From contig BLSF01000003.1 of NCBI GenBank assembly GCA_012862575.1, positions 1,176,522 through 1,240,521 of the forward strand: DNA of 64,000 bases, given 5' to 3'. Each line of letters starts with the position of its first letter. The stretch's first letter is position 1. Made by a program: the position numbers and the translations under genes. Shown in pieces: positions 38,087 through 48,426 of this stretch. Below the pieces are notes generated by a model. That model saw nothing but the letters and a program-made list of their open reading frames with translations, had not been told where the DNA came from and did not search any database. This stretch comes from Parietichytrium sp. I65-24A. Lineage: Eukaryota > Sar > Bigyra > Thraustochytrida > Thraustochytriidae.

Positions 38087-41003
38087 ACAAAACGAGCAGA
38101 ACCGAAAACGCGGGACAAATTTATTTTAGCTTATTATATTACGCATCGTGACGAATAATGTACCTTGTTTTGTTAGATTTATTGAACAGCTGAGCTATCC
38201 AGAACCACTCAACGAGCTGCGTCACTACACATTGTGATGATTTGTGAGTTGGTTGGTTCTCTCTTTAATCTTGTTGTGTTTCACAAAGCACGCAAAAAGA
38301 ACTGTTCGTTCGCGTGGTTCCAATGCCATTCACAACTGAAATCTCTTCTGCGCCAGACTCTTTTTCAGTTCCGCGACTCTACCACAAGACGCAGCGCGGC
38401 TAACGCCAGTCAACACAAGATGGTCTACACTTTTATACACACACACCAGCTTACGACAACATCGAAGCTTGGAGGGCATCATACTCCAGTCGGTAGTGTC
38501 TCTGCGAAGCCGCGCTCGTGGTAAAATTGAACAGCTTTTCCCGCACTTGGAGGCCAGCAATCAAAGTACTCAATCCACAATTGGCCTTCATGAAGAGCGA
38601 ATCTACTTCATTTTACAAGTGAGCTAGCGTTTCATTTCTTTCTTTAGGGAGCTTTGGTCGCTCGAACACAACCTGGAATCCGTTCACAATTCCTGACAGG
38701 TGCGCTTACGGTCAGTCCAGTATCATTAGATGTGAAGAAACAAAAGCGCAAGCGTGAGCAGAGATGGTAAAAGGAAAACGTAGGCTTCAACACCCGTATT
38801 GCGCTTATATTTCTGCATCAAGAAGCTCGTTACTCGGCCGCTGTGACAGGCAAAGCTTGACATTTTCCCACTTGCACTTCAACTTTTTCTTTCTTTATTA
38901 CAGGGGAATTCGTAATCGGATTCCCTTTCTGTGTCAGCAATGCAAGTAAAATTGATCTCACAACATCTCACAACCTCAACAATTCCAACTTTATCTTGCG
39001 TTTTGAAAGCTTAAAACGGGAGCGGAGCTTCGAGTTGCTTGAAGTCGCAGAGCTTTGGGAGCTCCTTTGAGTTGTCTTTCGATGAAGGTCCACTTAGTAC
39101 TTCATGTGAAGAAAATGAAAGCTAAAGTAAAGTGGGGAGAGCACAATTCTAAAACTTGACGTTGACCTTTTGGAGGACGGAGAATGTATTGTACTGTACA
39201 ATACGCTTAAAATTAAGTGTGAATGGGATTTTCTTCGTGAGGTGAAACTCAGGCAAAGCTCGGTGAAGCTGCGGGAGTAACATTTAACGGATCGAGGGAG
39301 AAGGATGGGGGTAAGGCGTGACCCGAGAGCACATGGCCGTGTCTGATTTGGAGTGGGGTATGGGCCAGAGTTGACTTCATTCTCAAAGCTTAGGGGGCGA
39401 TGAATCGAACTCCAGCTACAGTCGCAACAAGCCAAGTTTAACTCTGTCACGTCGTGAGCAAGAGCGATACCGGCTCGACCTCTTTAACAATATGACCATG
39501 TGGCTTGACTATTCTCTCTTATTTCGATGAAAATTTTTAGCGGGGGCATATTATATCGCGGTGTTAGGCAGTATTTGTATGTAGCTCCAAGATCAACCAC
39601 AGCCAAGCACAAAAGCTCTCAGAACTTTGAATGGGTTGTTTGTTGGACTTGGTCTTCTCCTCTTGACTGGACTGGTTGGATGCAAGCAAGCACTGCACTG
39701 GCATATTTGCCCGTTACCGGATCATTTTAGACCTAACGCGAGTATAGAAGCTCTTACAGGTGTAGAGAAGTTTCCCTTCCATGTCCTGTCCCGGAATAGT
39801 ACCGGTGCTCAGATTACCAAGGCGTAACACCACTGTGAAGAGGCCATTGCAAGCTCCTGTGGCGAAGATGACGGAAGAAGGCGCAAAGTCTTTTGGATCT
39901 ACACAGCTTAGTCTGATTGGCAGCAGCATATCAGAGACCAGGTGAATTTGTGCACGGCGAAATCAACTGACATTAATTCTCAGTAGATCAAAACTCACTC
40001 TGGGTGAAGAGCAAACGATAAAGAGAAAGCTTAGCTTAGATCGATCGAGCCAATGCCTAGCGCGGTCCCAGAGCAAGCCTATGCCAGGAGCTAGTCCTAC
40101 CATCACATCCATTCATTCCCTTTCTCAGTACCCGAGAGTTGACCTTCTCCGCGGCGAAGATTTGTGCAAGAGTAAACTCCCTCAAGGAGTAACCAAGAGC
40201 AGAAGGCTTCTTGACCAGCTTTCCGAAAGGCATGCACAAGCATGTGCAATAGCCGGGACTTGTGCGAAAAAAGCTATGACAGAGCAGAGCTTCAAGTCTA
40301 CGTGGTCGTCATATTCGACGACTCACGATGATAGCCTTGAAGGGGGAGAAACTCCGCGCTAGCGGGGCCAGCGCAAGGCTAGGTCAACAGTACTTGTCAA
40401 AAAGGCAGGCTCCAATGAGTAGACACAAGTAAACTCGGCTGGAATTTGAGGATATCAGTGTGCACAGCATAGAGGAGAGGGAACGCACAGTCCATGTCGA
40501 ACAGGCAAAAATGGCCCATCCTACCGTCGACGGTATCAGAAATTTCGTCGGTTTCGCTCCTACAACAAGCGTGTGTGGTAAAGCCCCGCCCTTCAAGTCA
40601 ATCTCCGAAATATTGAGTGGCTTCGTGGTTTCGTCTCAATGTTAAGGCGACAGGTTTGGATGATTTGGGTTGTCAAAGGGAAGCAAGTAGTGACAGAAGC
40701 ATTTGAACGCAGAGGAGACTCCCTTCGCTGGATGGTTTAGACTACCCACTCACTCACCCACGATTTTCCGATCGTGCGGTTTCTTTCAAGAGCTGAAAGA
40801 CTGGTCACTGAAAGGCTCAATTGCGGAATTGTCGAGCACAACTCAAACTCGAACGCACACTTGAGTTCTGAGCGTGCTGTAGCTCGAGGCTTGCACCCTC
40901 GGCCACGCTTTTCCCGCCGACGTGGCGCGTCGCGTTGCGCCTCTTCTGCGCTGAAGAGCACCAAGCGGCGGCCCCCTCTCTTGCACGAGAACGGGCAGGA
41001 GCC
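38087..41003. other. Intergenic region between the two kinases
   Basis: About 2.9 kb. Minor ATG frames exist (40081-40362, 93 residues; and an open stretch at about 40450-40645 containing VDGIRNFVGFAP). Their charge pattern is not obviously random but they lack a recognisable domain, and I could not splice them together. No repeat of note. Confidence 0.45.
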
Positions 41004-42605
41004 ATGGGGGCTGGGGCGTCCTCGCGTTCTCGAAGTTTTGTGTTGGCGACAAGTTTCAAAGTGAAAAAGACAGACTCGAGCGCTGAGAGGAGCTCTGTTG
41101 GCACTAAATCATTTAAAGGCAAGCGGAAGCCTTCAACAAGCTCTGCGCTCCGAGTTAGGAGACGGCGCCTGGGTGACTTTGCCGATATTAAATTTGTTTC
41201 TGTGCGTGAGTGCTCTGTGCAAAGGGACTATGAGGTATGCGAGGACCAGTCGGGAAAGGATCTCGAGATTGGTGCTGGAGCCAATGGGGTGGTGTTTCGG
41301 GCTGTGCAACGAGCAACGGGCAAAACGCTCGCAATCAAGAGAATCAGGTCGACTATTTCCCTTGATCTAAGTGTGAGGGAGCTGTATTATTTGGGCAAGT
41401 GCGATCACCCAAACGTCGTCCGTGCGCTCGAGGCCTACTGGAGCTTCAAGGATTCCAACTTGACAGTGGTTTTGGAAGACTGTCGAGGAGGGGATCTTTA
41501 CAAGTATCAGAAAGAGCATGAAGGTCTTTTATCGGAGTCAAAGGTGTGCAAGATGATGACCCAAATGCTCAGTGCCGTGAGGTATATTCATAGCAAGGGA
41601 ATTATTCACCGAGACATCAAGCTTGAGAACTGGATATTCCGCGATGCGGAACAGACCCAGCTAGTTCTCATTGACTTTGGTCTCTCTGGGGCAGTGGAAG
41701 CAGACCGGGAGCTTTCAGATCAAGTAGGAACCTCATTTTATCTTGCACCAGAAGTTCTTAAATCTCGTTACGGCCCTGCTTGCGACATGTGGAGTCTCGG
41801 AGTTGTGTGCTTCGTGTTGTTAGTCAAGAAGTTTCCGTTCACCGCAGACTCCACCGCCGATTTGCTCGAAGTGATCCAAAAAAGCCCAGTTAGCTTTGCG
41901 AGCAAGAGATGGGAGAAGCGTTCCGCCCATGCCAAAGACTTTGCCTCTAGCTTATTAGAGCGAAACGAAATCGTGAGACCCACAGCCAACAGAGCTCTTA
42001 AGCATGAATGGATCGAGGACTTCAAAGCTCGAGGTGACAAATTTTGCGATGCTGATTTGCGGCGAAAAGGGCTGACGGATTTGATCGAGCGCATGGAGAC
42101 TTTTAACAGCCTTCCAAAGCTCACACAGCTAGCTCTATATTTCGTGGCCTACAGGCTGGATAGCCTATCGCGTTCCAAATTCGTGGCAGCTTTTGAGCTA
42201 ATCGAGTGCACAGGACATGGTATGCTCACATTGGAAAGCCTTCAGGAGTCGTCCAACGAGAGCCTGTTCACCCCTGAAGCCAGGGAACAATTTACTCGGC
42301 TGGACTGGAGCTCGCAGAGTGCACTGACGTTTACCGCCTTCATTGCGCTCCATTTGACTCCAGGAAGTATGGACGTACCACTTTATGAAGACGTTTTTGA
42401 TCACATTTGCTCCGTTTGCGAAGCAGACGAGATAACCTACAGTGTCATGGAGACAATCTGCTTACCAGAGTGGCGCTCAACAATTTTGAAGCCTTGTTTC
42501 GAGGAAACAAGTGCAATTTTGTCAAAAATGGGCTTGCAGAGGCTGTGCAAGCCCGAATTTCTTTCGTTAGTTTCTGACGCCTCTCTAAACACCAGCAGGG
42601 AGTGA
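41004..42605 (+). CDS. CDPK-like Ser/Thr kinase with N-myristoylation signal (kinase 2)
   Basis: Seen: 533 residues from ATG 41004; the frame opens earlier, at a non-ATG codon, but MGAGASSRSR matches an N-myristoylation signal and parallels kinase 1. Kinase core: glycine loop IGAGANGVVF, AIKRI lysine, H202-R-D204-IKLEN, D224-F-G-LSG, and APEVL. The domain ends near 345 (ALKHEWIEDF). The C-terminal 180 residues are helical and resemble an EF-hand region without intact calcium loops (LDWSSQSALTFTAF matches the same degenerate place in kinase 1). Shared words LENW/F-I/V-FR and LIDFGLS support common descent with kinase 1. Inferred: a calcium-independent or pseudo-EF CDPK relative at membranes. 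Substrates are unknown. Confidence 0.85.
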   Translation: MGAGASSRSRSFVLATSFKVKKTDSSAERSSVGTKSFKGKRKPSTSSALRVRRRRLGDFADIKFVSVRECSVQRDYEVCEDQSGKDLEIGAGANGVVFRAVQRATGKTLAIKRIRSTISLDLSVRELYYLGKCDHPNVVRALEAYWSFKDSNLTVVLEDCRGGDLYKYQKEHEGLLSESKVCKMMTQMLSAVRYIHSKGIIHRDIKLENWIFRDAEQTQLVLIDFGLSGAVEADRELSDQVGTSFYLAPEVLKSRYGPACDMWSLGVVCFVLLVKKFPFTADSTADLLEVIQKSPVSFASKRWEKRSAHAKDFASSLLERNEIVRPTANRALKHEWIEDFKARGDKFCDADLRRKGLTDLIERMETFNSLPKLTQLALYFVAYRLDSLSRSKFVAAFELIECTGHGMLTLESLQESSNESLFTPEAREQFTRLDWSSQSALTFTAFIALHLTPGSMDVPLYEDVFDHICSVCEADEITYSVMETICLPEWRSTILKPCFEETSAILSKMGLQRLCKPEFLSLVSDASLNTSRE

Positions 42606-43309
42606 AGGAGCAGCTCTTTCACCACCATGCCTCACGTTCGTACACACGCATTCAACTGAATTTTCAACATTTCACAAGTTCCCTAAAGCCTTCCGCCTTC
42701 TCAACCAGAGAGACTTGCGTTCACCAGTTCACCCAGTGTCCACATCTGTTCACGCTCTTCACACAATCTCAAGCATTTTCAGTGAACACTGTTTTCACAC
42801 TCTGAGAGAGAACACTAATAGGCACTTGATGGTAATTGATCTGATAGGTACTAGCACCACCTTTTCCCATACACAGTACATTGAGGCTCCACCGTCTCCA
42901 CCGTCATAACCTAACCTAAGGCAGTGGTCCCCGAGGACACTCAGAGGCGTACTTTTGACAGCCTGAGAGACCAAATACACTCGAACTTTACATGCGCAGA
43001 CGGCGCTCTTTAAAGCCATTCGGTCGGCCTAACGTGTGAACTTGCAACACGTGTTGGAGTAGCACGGCTCGCAAACAACTCCTCGTCCTGGAACGAGGAC
43101 CCGCTTTGAAGCTTCTGCGGAGCTCAAGCTCAACGTTTCAAGGCAAGGCTGACCTTTGCCTGCCAGCTGCCAGTTGCCGGGCCGGATTGCTGAGATCATC
43201 TACTCTGCAAATCTTTCCGAGTTGCGGCGAGCGCGAGGTGAGGTCCACAGATACTATAGCTATGGTCGCGGACAGCTTGATGTTTCTAGATTCATAGACC
43301 AGAAAAAGG
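42606..43309. other. Short intergenic region
   Basis: About 700 bp between kinase 2 and the FIBP homologue. Contains CTAACCTAA at 42911-42919. No gene is seen. Confidence 0.6.
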
Positions 43310-45166
43310 ATGCCAGCTTCAAACGGGACAAACGAAGTCGGGGAAGCCGCTCCGGAGAACCTAGGATTGGAGAGCTTGAATTTAACTCTGCAGCAACAGT
43401 CGAGCCAGAGTTCGATTGCCAGTGTTGGCGGGAACGGCGGAAATGGAAGTACGCACATGCTGACGCAGCAGCGCAGCACTCAATTCCAACAGCAGCACCA
43501 AAATCACAAGAAATCGCAGGCGCGGGATTTTGCGTCTTTTGCGCAGGCTTTGCAAAAGGCTGTGGACGATTCCTCCACAGTTTTTCATGTCTGCTGTTCA
43601 GATCCGGTAAGCGTAGATTTAACTGTGTTCGACCTGTGGGTGAAAGGGTTCAGGGAAGAGCAGGTGGTGTATTATAAGCGCAGTCTATTAGGCAGCGAGA
43701 TGGATAGCTTGGAGGGTCAGCTGCTCTTGCTGCTATATCAGGACGCAATGGACCAGTATCGGATGTTCCAGCTCTTGGAAGACTACCTGGTGCATCCACA
43801 CCTCTTGGAACGGCAACTGGTGACGCAGATACCGCCTGACATTCAGACCTACATGATTAGCAGGTACCACGAATTTGATGATGAAGTGTTGCGCGAGCTC
43901 CTGGGCAGGAAGCTCACCGCGCGGGCAAGAAAGGATCTTGATGAGGTCGCGGAGACGACCAACATACTACTGCCTAGTTGCCGGCGCCAGTTTGACAACG
44001 TTCGGCGCATATTTAACGCCATGGATGAGCGCAATTTTGAGGGGAACATCACCTACTCCATCGTCGAGCAGTATCGCATTCCTTGGGATTTGGCCGAGCG
44101 GTACACCTGCATCCTGTTTTTGTTGTACAATAAATTTCACATTCAGACCGCCCGGAAGAAAACTGGCTCTTTAAAATTGCGAGACCTCGAGCACTGCGCT
44201 GCACTCATACTGCTCTGCTGGGTGAGCGAGACGCAAAATGACCCCAGGCTCGCTCACTTTTCTGGAGCGCAATACTTTAACAATGAGCCGGCGGAGACGA
44301 CAGTAAAGAGCCAGTCGGTAAGAACGGAAGATAGCGCTGCTCTGGCTGCCGCTGGGTTTGGGCAGCAAAAGCAAAGTTCATCGGAGACGGAGGACAGCAG
44401 CAGACCGTTGGAGGCTGGGCCGGACGACGCAGACGATAATCAGGAGCTCGTGGATTATCCAGCAGAGGTCGGCGACCAAATAGAGCAGGTTGAAGACGGC
44501 GAGGTGGAGAATGAAGCGGATGCTCTTGAGCACACGGACTCATCTGACAAGATCGCCAATCCATCGCTTCGCGAGATTCCAATTAATGGCGTACAAGGCA
44601 GCTTGAACCCATCTAATCCATTTCAGAGTTTGCCCAGAAGGCGCACTGTGAGTCTTTCCCGCGCGCCGACCTTTTCGATGACTGCTAAGCCGGGAAATAC
44701 CTCCATGGAAATCAGTCCCACATTGATTCTGAAGTGGAGGATGATTAAAAATCACGCTTTTGGTAGCCGCAACTTGCTGGACAACGTCACTCGCACGATC
44801 TTAATTACGCTAGCACCGCGGTTCCACACGCCTGCTCTCAAAGGCGTGCTTAAAAAGCTCAAACCGCGGTACAAAGGCTGGGTTAAGTCCCTTCTTACAA
44901 TTGGAAGCGGCTTAGCTCAGGCGAAAGAGCTTCGGGATTTTTTTGAGGATATCATCACACTTCTTTGCGAGCCGCTGCGGCTCCAGGTTGGGCTTTCTTT
45001 GGAGAGTTTGGAGTTTGTGCTTGAGGAAACACAGCGTGGCATTGCCGCACTTCCATTCGTGGCCCATCAAGAGTACGCTGCTGAGTGGGCGGTGTTCATG
45101 AGCGTCATGTCTTTGCTGGTCAAGAAACTCTATCAACCGGACCAAGGTACTTTGGGCGCCAAATAA
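43310..45166 (+). CDS. FIBP (acidic FGF intracellular-binding protein) homologue
   Basis: Seen: 618 residues from ATG 43310. After a Gln/Ser-rich N-terminus (1-75) the FIBP pattern begins: VFDLWVKGFREEQVV, MDQYRMFQLLEDYLVHP, LVTQIPPDIQTYMISRYHEFDDEV, LLGRKL, ARKDLDEVAETTNI and LPSCRRQFDNVRRIF. These align word for word with human FIBP as I recall it (DVYRLWLDGY, MDHYRTFHMLE, IPPSRQALLIERYYAFDE, GKKLSKGTKKDLDDI, LKSCRRQFDN). A long acidic insert (about 325-440) interrupts the family, and the C-terminal half resumes with FFEDIITLLCEPLR. Known: FIBP is a conserved cytosolic and nuclear protein first found as an FGF1 partner; its basic role is unclear. The protein is larger than the roughly 364 residues of human FIBP, mainly through the insert and N-terminus. 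Confidence 0.9.
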   Translation: MPASNGTNEVGEAAPENLGLESLNLTLQQQSSQSSIASVGGNGGNGSTHMLTQQRSTQFQQQHQNHKKSQARDFASFAQALQKAVDDSSTVFHVCCSDPVSVDLTVFDLWVKGFREEQVVYYKRSLLGSEMDSLEGQLLLLLYQDAMDQYRMFQLLEDYLVHPHLLERQLVTQIPPDIQTYMISRYHEFDDEVLRELLGRKLTARARKDLDEVAETTNILLPSCRRQFDNVRRIFNAMDERNFEGNITYSIVEQYRIPWDLAERYTCILFLLYNKFHIQTARKKTGSLKLRDLEHCAALILLCWVSETQNDPRLAHFSGAQYFNNEPAETTVKSQSVRTEDSAALAAAGFGQQKQSSSETEDSSRPLEAGPDDADDNQELVDYPAEVGDQIEQVEDGEVENEADALEHTDSSDKIANPSLREIPINGVQGSLNPSNPFQSLPRRRTVSLSRAPTFSMTAKPGNTSMEISPTLILKWRMIKNHAFGSRNLLDNVTRTILITLAPRFHTPALKGVLKKLKPRYKGWVKSLLTIGSGLAQAKELRDFFEDIITLLCEPLRLQVGLSLESLEFVLEETQRGIAALPFVAHQEYAAEWAVFMSVMSLLVKKLYQPDQGTLGAK

Positions 45167-45259
45167 TTTTTTTTGTTTGGCTGACTGAAATTGCAAGGTT
45201 TTCCTATCTTAAAATTGTCTTCAGAATGAAAATCAAAATATCTACACTGTCGGGCAGCC

Positions 45260-47254
45260 TCATTCCTGGTCAGGGCCGTTGGACTCGTGCCTTGCCCCAC
45301 TCCAGCGGCGTCGCTGCTGCTGGCGGGGCCGAAATTTCCCACTGCGCTGTCGACCGGACGTCGCGGGAAACTTTGAGCGTTCGGTGGCTTCATTCTTGTC
45401 TTTAGCGTTGGCCAGGATTTGCTCAAGCTCGAGTAAGTATTCCACACAGTCCATTTTGGCTCCCCGCTGTGCAATCATCAGGAGAGTCTCTTTGGTGGAG
45501 GATCTGTCGCGAACGTCAACCCCTTTACTCAGACAGAATCTGATCACCTCTCGGTGTCCTGCAAATGCGGCAACGTGTGCTGGGGTTTCCCCGTATTTGT
45601 TTCTCATTGTCACCTGAAAAATCCCGGATCGCAGCAGAATTTCCAAACACTCTAAATGCCCACCGACGGCAGCAGCATGAAGAGGATTCCAATCGTCGAG
45701 CGTCTTTGACACTTTTATGATGTGGTGAGTGAAATTTTCTTTTTCCGAGCGACTTGGTTGAGATTGCAACTCACTTTTCAAAACATCACACATGATCTCC
45801 ATGCACTCAGTGCTACCGCGCAACGCGGCAATGAAAAGCGGAGTCTCATGGTGGAGATTGGCAAGCCTAATCGTTTTCAAAAGCTCGCATTTCCCTCCAT
45901 TGGTGCGCAGCAGAGCGCGCAAAAGCCCGGGAGTATTGTATTGGCAAGCAATAAACACAACTGTCCTGCTTTTCGGGCACCTCAGGTCAACGCGTGCGCG
46001 ACGCTGTATCAAGGCTCGGCAGCGCTCCTCTACATCTGGTGCATCTGGTCGCATGGCAAGAGCGTGCAACGCGTTCAACTTGTACCGATTTCGACTTAGC
46101 ATGACACACTCCGGTATGAGAGGCGAGCAGGTCTCAAAATCTTCGATGAGTCCATCAAGATAGTCAACTACTTTGACTCGCTGCTGCTTGTTCGCAAAGT
46201 CAAGACCCTGGAGCAAGTCCTGCTTGTCATCCTTTGCCCAGTGCGTCAGCTCAAGAACCTTTGTAAATGTTTTCACGTTCAATCGGACCTTCTGTCTCTG
46301 CTCAGGACCCCCCACAGCCTCTCCTTCATCTCTCATAAGCTTGCTGCCACCGAGATAAAGGAACTGTAGCGAGGGGACAGCCTCTAACATACTGTAGATG
46401 TCTTCGAGTTGCAGGGCTGTGTTGATCAAGGCAATCGAATCCAACTGCACGATTGGGCTGTACCGCACACGGTTGAGATCAAGAACGCGCTGCTCATCCA
46501 TGGCGCAGTATGACAGTACACGAAGAGCAGGATACTCCTGCAGCGTTCGCAACACGCTAGTTATGGTTCCCGGATATATGATGTCGTCCACACACTTGGA
46601 AATCTCCAAGCTCTGCAAGCTCGACCGGTTCTGACTGAGATAGCTTGCGCACAGCTCCATGCTCACGTTTGTTCTCTGCAGCTTTAGTTCTGTAATCATA
46701 CTTCCGATCGCAGAGCACGAACTGATCTCTGCCTCCCGGCTCCTGGAATACCGCTTCGTAAAGCACAGTATTGGGCACACCTTCACAGCCGCTTTGAGCG
46801 CCGTGCAGGTGCGGGCTAGGTTGAGGAGTTCATCAGCCTCGCACAAAAAGGTGACGACCTCCACTAGTGCCTCAAAGTGCAGCGCTTCCACAAGCCTTGG
46901 TGAGCTTTTGGGCCGCTCTTTGATATTCTCCACCTCTTCCTCCTCCTCGCCGTTTAATGCAAGCTCACTCTGAGCTTCTGCATTCGGCCTGGCCGCCTTC
47001 TTCTGCTTTCCGGCCCTCCGGCGTCTCGGAGCCCTACCCGGCCCTTTGCACCCGCGGCTCTTGTCCTCTCTGGCTTCTTTCTCGCCTTTGGATGCAGTCT
47101 GTTCAATGGACTTCTTTTGACGTCCGGGTTTCTGGTACCTTCGGCGTCTCGACAATGTGGTTCCCGACCCATTCCGCTCTTTCCTCTTCTCGCCATCCCG
47201 CGGCTCTCTCCGCGTTTCCATCATCGGACCAGCTTGGTCATTGCGCGATTCCAT
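45260..47254 (-). CDS. F-box-like, LRR-like and ankyrin-repeat protein
   Basis: Seen: 664 residues from ATG 47254. A very basic, Lys/Arg-rich first 85 residues is followed by an acidic patch (NGEEEEEVENI). An F-box-like segment lies at about 118-160 (FEALVEVVTFLCEADELLNLARTC). Then come Leu-rich, leucine-repeat-like strands (about 185-310, e.g. LQSLEISKC, LQFLYLGGSKL). Ankyrin-type units follow from about 400, clearest at NPLHAAAVGGHLECLEILLRSG and ETPAHVAAFAGHREVIRFCLSKG. The C-terminus is basic again. Known: F-box proteins recruit substrates to SCF ubiquitin ligases, with LRRs or ankyrin repeats as substrate-binding parts. Inferred: an SCF substrate adaptor, possibly nuclear because of its basic ends. 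Converges on FIBP with 93 bp between stops. Confidence 0.78.
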   Translation of the reverse strand: MESRNDQAGPMMETRREPRDGEKRKERNGSGTTLSRRRRYQKPGRQKKSIEQTASKGEKEAREDKSRGCKGPGRAPRRRRAGKQKKAARPNAEAQSELALNGEEEEEVENIKERPKSSPRLVEALHFEALVEVVTFLCEADELLNLARTCTALKAAVKVCPILCFTKRYSRSREAEISSCSAIGSMITELKLQRTNVSMELCASYLSQNRSSLQSLEISKCVDDIIYPGTITSVLRTLQEYPALRVLSYCAMDEQRVLDLNRVRYSPIVQLDSIALINTALQLEDIYSMLEAVPSLQFLYLGGSKLMRDEGEAVGGPEQRQKVRLNVKTFTKVLELTHWAKDDKQDLLQGLDFANKQQRVKVVDYLDGLIEDFETCSPLIPECVMLSRNRYKLNALHALAMRPDAPDVEERCRALIQRRARVDLRCPKSRTVVFIACQYNTPGLLRALLRTNGGKCELLKTIRLANLHHETPLFIAALRGSTECMEIMCDVLKSELQSQPSRSEKENFTHHIIKVSKTLDDWNPLHAAAVGGHLECLEILLRSGIFQVTMRNKYGETPAHVAAFAGHREVIRFCLSKGVDVRDRSSTKETLLMIAQRGAKMDCVEYLLELEQILANAKDKNEATERSKFPATSGRQRSGKFRPRQQQRRRWSGARHESNGPDQE

Positions 47255-47889
47255 TTGACTCGTTCAATCAAAAGTTTATAATTGTAGTTTGTACGCTCGA
47301 CAGATTGCAACTCGGCAGGTGCCCCTCGATTTCTGTCAGGCCCTGCGAAATTACCTACTCGAACTAATGCTCGAGCGCGCAGTGCCTCCGGGTCCCAAGA
47401 ACGAAAGTTGAGAAAGCCAACTTGATTGTGCCTCCCAAAGTTCCGCGAACAGCTCTCTTGTCTCACTGTGGCAGCACAGAGCCCAGTCGTTACAGATTCG
47501 TCGTACCGAATCACTGACTTGTGAGAGCCCTGAGCCTCTTGGCAGCGAGTAGTGTACGTCAACTTGGAGGTCTCTGACTAACCCGACGAAGTCGCACTCT
47601 CTCACGCCTGTTGCCAAAGGAGTGTGTGGCGCATTGTAATGCCGCTATGGCTCACGTAGGCCCAGCCCGCTGAGCTAGAGACTCCGGGTTGATGCGAAAC
47701 TTGAACCTCGAGTCAGCAACGGGCCTCTTCCCTTTGAGACACACTTCCGAAACGTTGCTGGGGATGGGCGCTGCTGGGGAAGGAACTCTTGCTGTTCGTT
47801 ATGGCGTGGGTAACTTCATTGCTAGTCTGGCTAGAGCTGGTTCATGTTGATGATGGATGATGATGATGATGATGATGATGATGGGCATG
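47255..47889. other. Divergent intergenic region with GAT microsatellite
   Basis: About 635 bp between the F-box/ankyrin start and the small frame at 47890. A (GAT)n tract lies at 47846-47884. No other gene is seen. Confidence 0.6.
47846..47884. repeat. (GAT/ATG)n microsatellite
   Basis: Interrupted GAT triplets, nine uninterrupted at the right end. In one frame it reads as a run of ATG codons leading into the small ORF at 47890. Confidence 0.95.
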
Positions 47890-48045
47890 ATGGGTGGCAT
47901 TGATGGTCGTGGGGTCTCTCTGTATCAAACGTTGCGTGACAGTTTTGTTGCTCGGAATCTGGAATTCGAGTTACTTTCCTCTCTCCTCTGTGGATGCGCG
48001 GGCCTATACTACGCCATGGCGGAAGTTCAGAAAGACTATTTTTGA
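47890..48045 (+). CDS. Candidate 51-residue protein following an ATG microsatellite
   Basis: Seen: from ATG 47890 the frame gives 51 residues beginning MGGIDGRGVSLYQTL. It continues with a hydrophobic LLSSLLCGCAGLYYAM segment and ends EVQKDYF. In frame upstream, the GAT repeat supplies nine consecutive Met codons, so initiation could occur anywhere from 47857. The end is followed by a GGAAA tandem (48076-48105). Inferred: perhaps a tiny membrane or mitochondrial protein. The coding status rests only on composition and an intact frame. No family recognised. Confidence 0.3.
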   Translation: MGGIDGRGVSLYQTLRDSFVARNLEFELLSSLLCGCAGLYYAMAEVQKDYF

Positions 48046-48426
48046 TTGAAATAGCATACAAGTACATGCATACATGGAAAGGAAAGGAAAGGAAAGGAAA
48101 GGAAAGAAAAACCAATGCTAACCATCAACGCAACGCAACTCGACACTGACTTGGACTCGGGCTTAAAAGACGAAAGGTGGAAACTGAAGAGTCTTCGGCG
48201 GCAGCAAAAGGAAAATGAATGAATACCGCGAAACAAAATGTTTTAATCAAGAAATATTGAGTCATAACTAAATGAAGCGGTCGGGGCTTTAAAGCCGCCT
48301 TGTTGACATGGGCTTGAGCGGGAATCTCTGCTCAGTCACAATCAATAGAACTACCGTTTCCAGCATTAAGTTCTTCACACGACGAACGGAAAAGCAGTTG
48401 CTGTACAAGCTATTCGAACATGCTCT
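48046..48426. other. Intergenic with (GGAAA)n repeat
   Basis: About 380 bp including six GGAAA units at 48076-48105 and a probable 3' flank of the HAD phosphatase gene. No gene is seen. Confidence 0.6.

Noticed and set aside
39627-39827. Lipoprotein-like frame (GLGLLLLTGLVGC)
   Set aside because: It begins only at a TTG, the first ATG nearby is in another frame, and a bacterial-type lipobox has no meaning in a nuclear genome.
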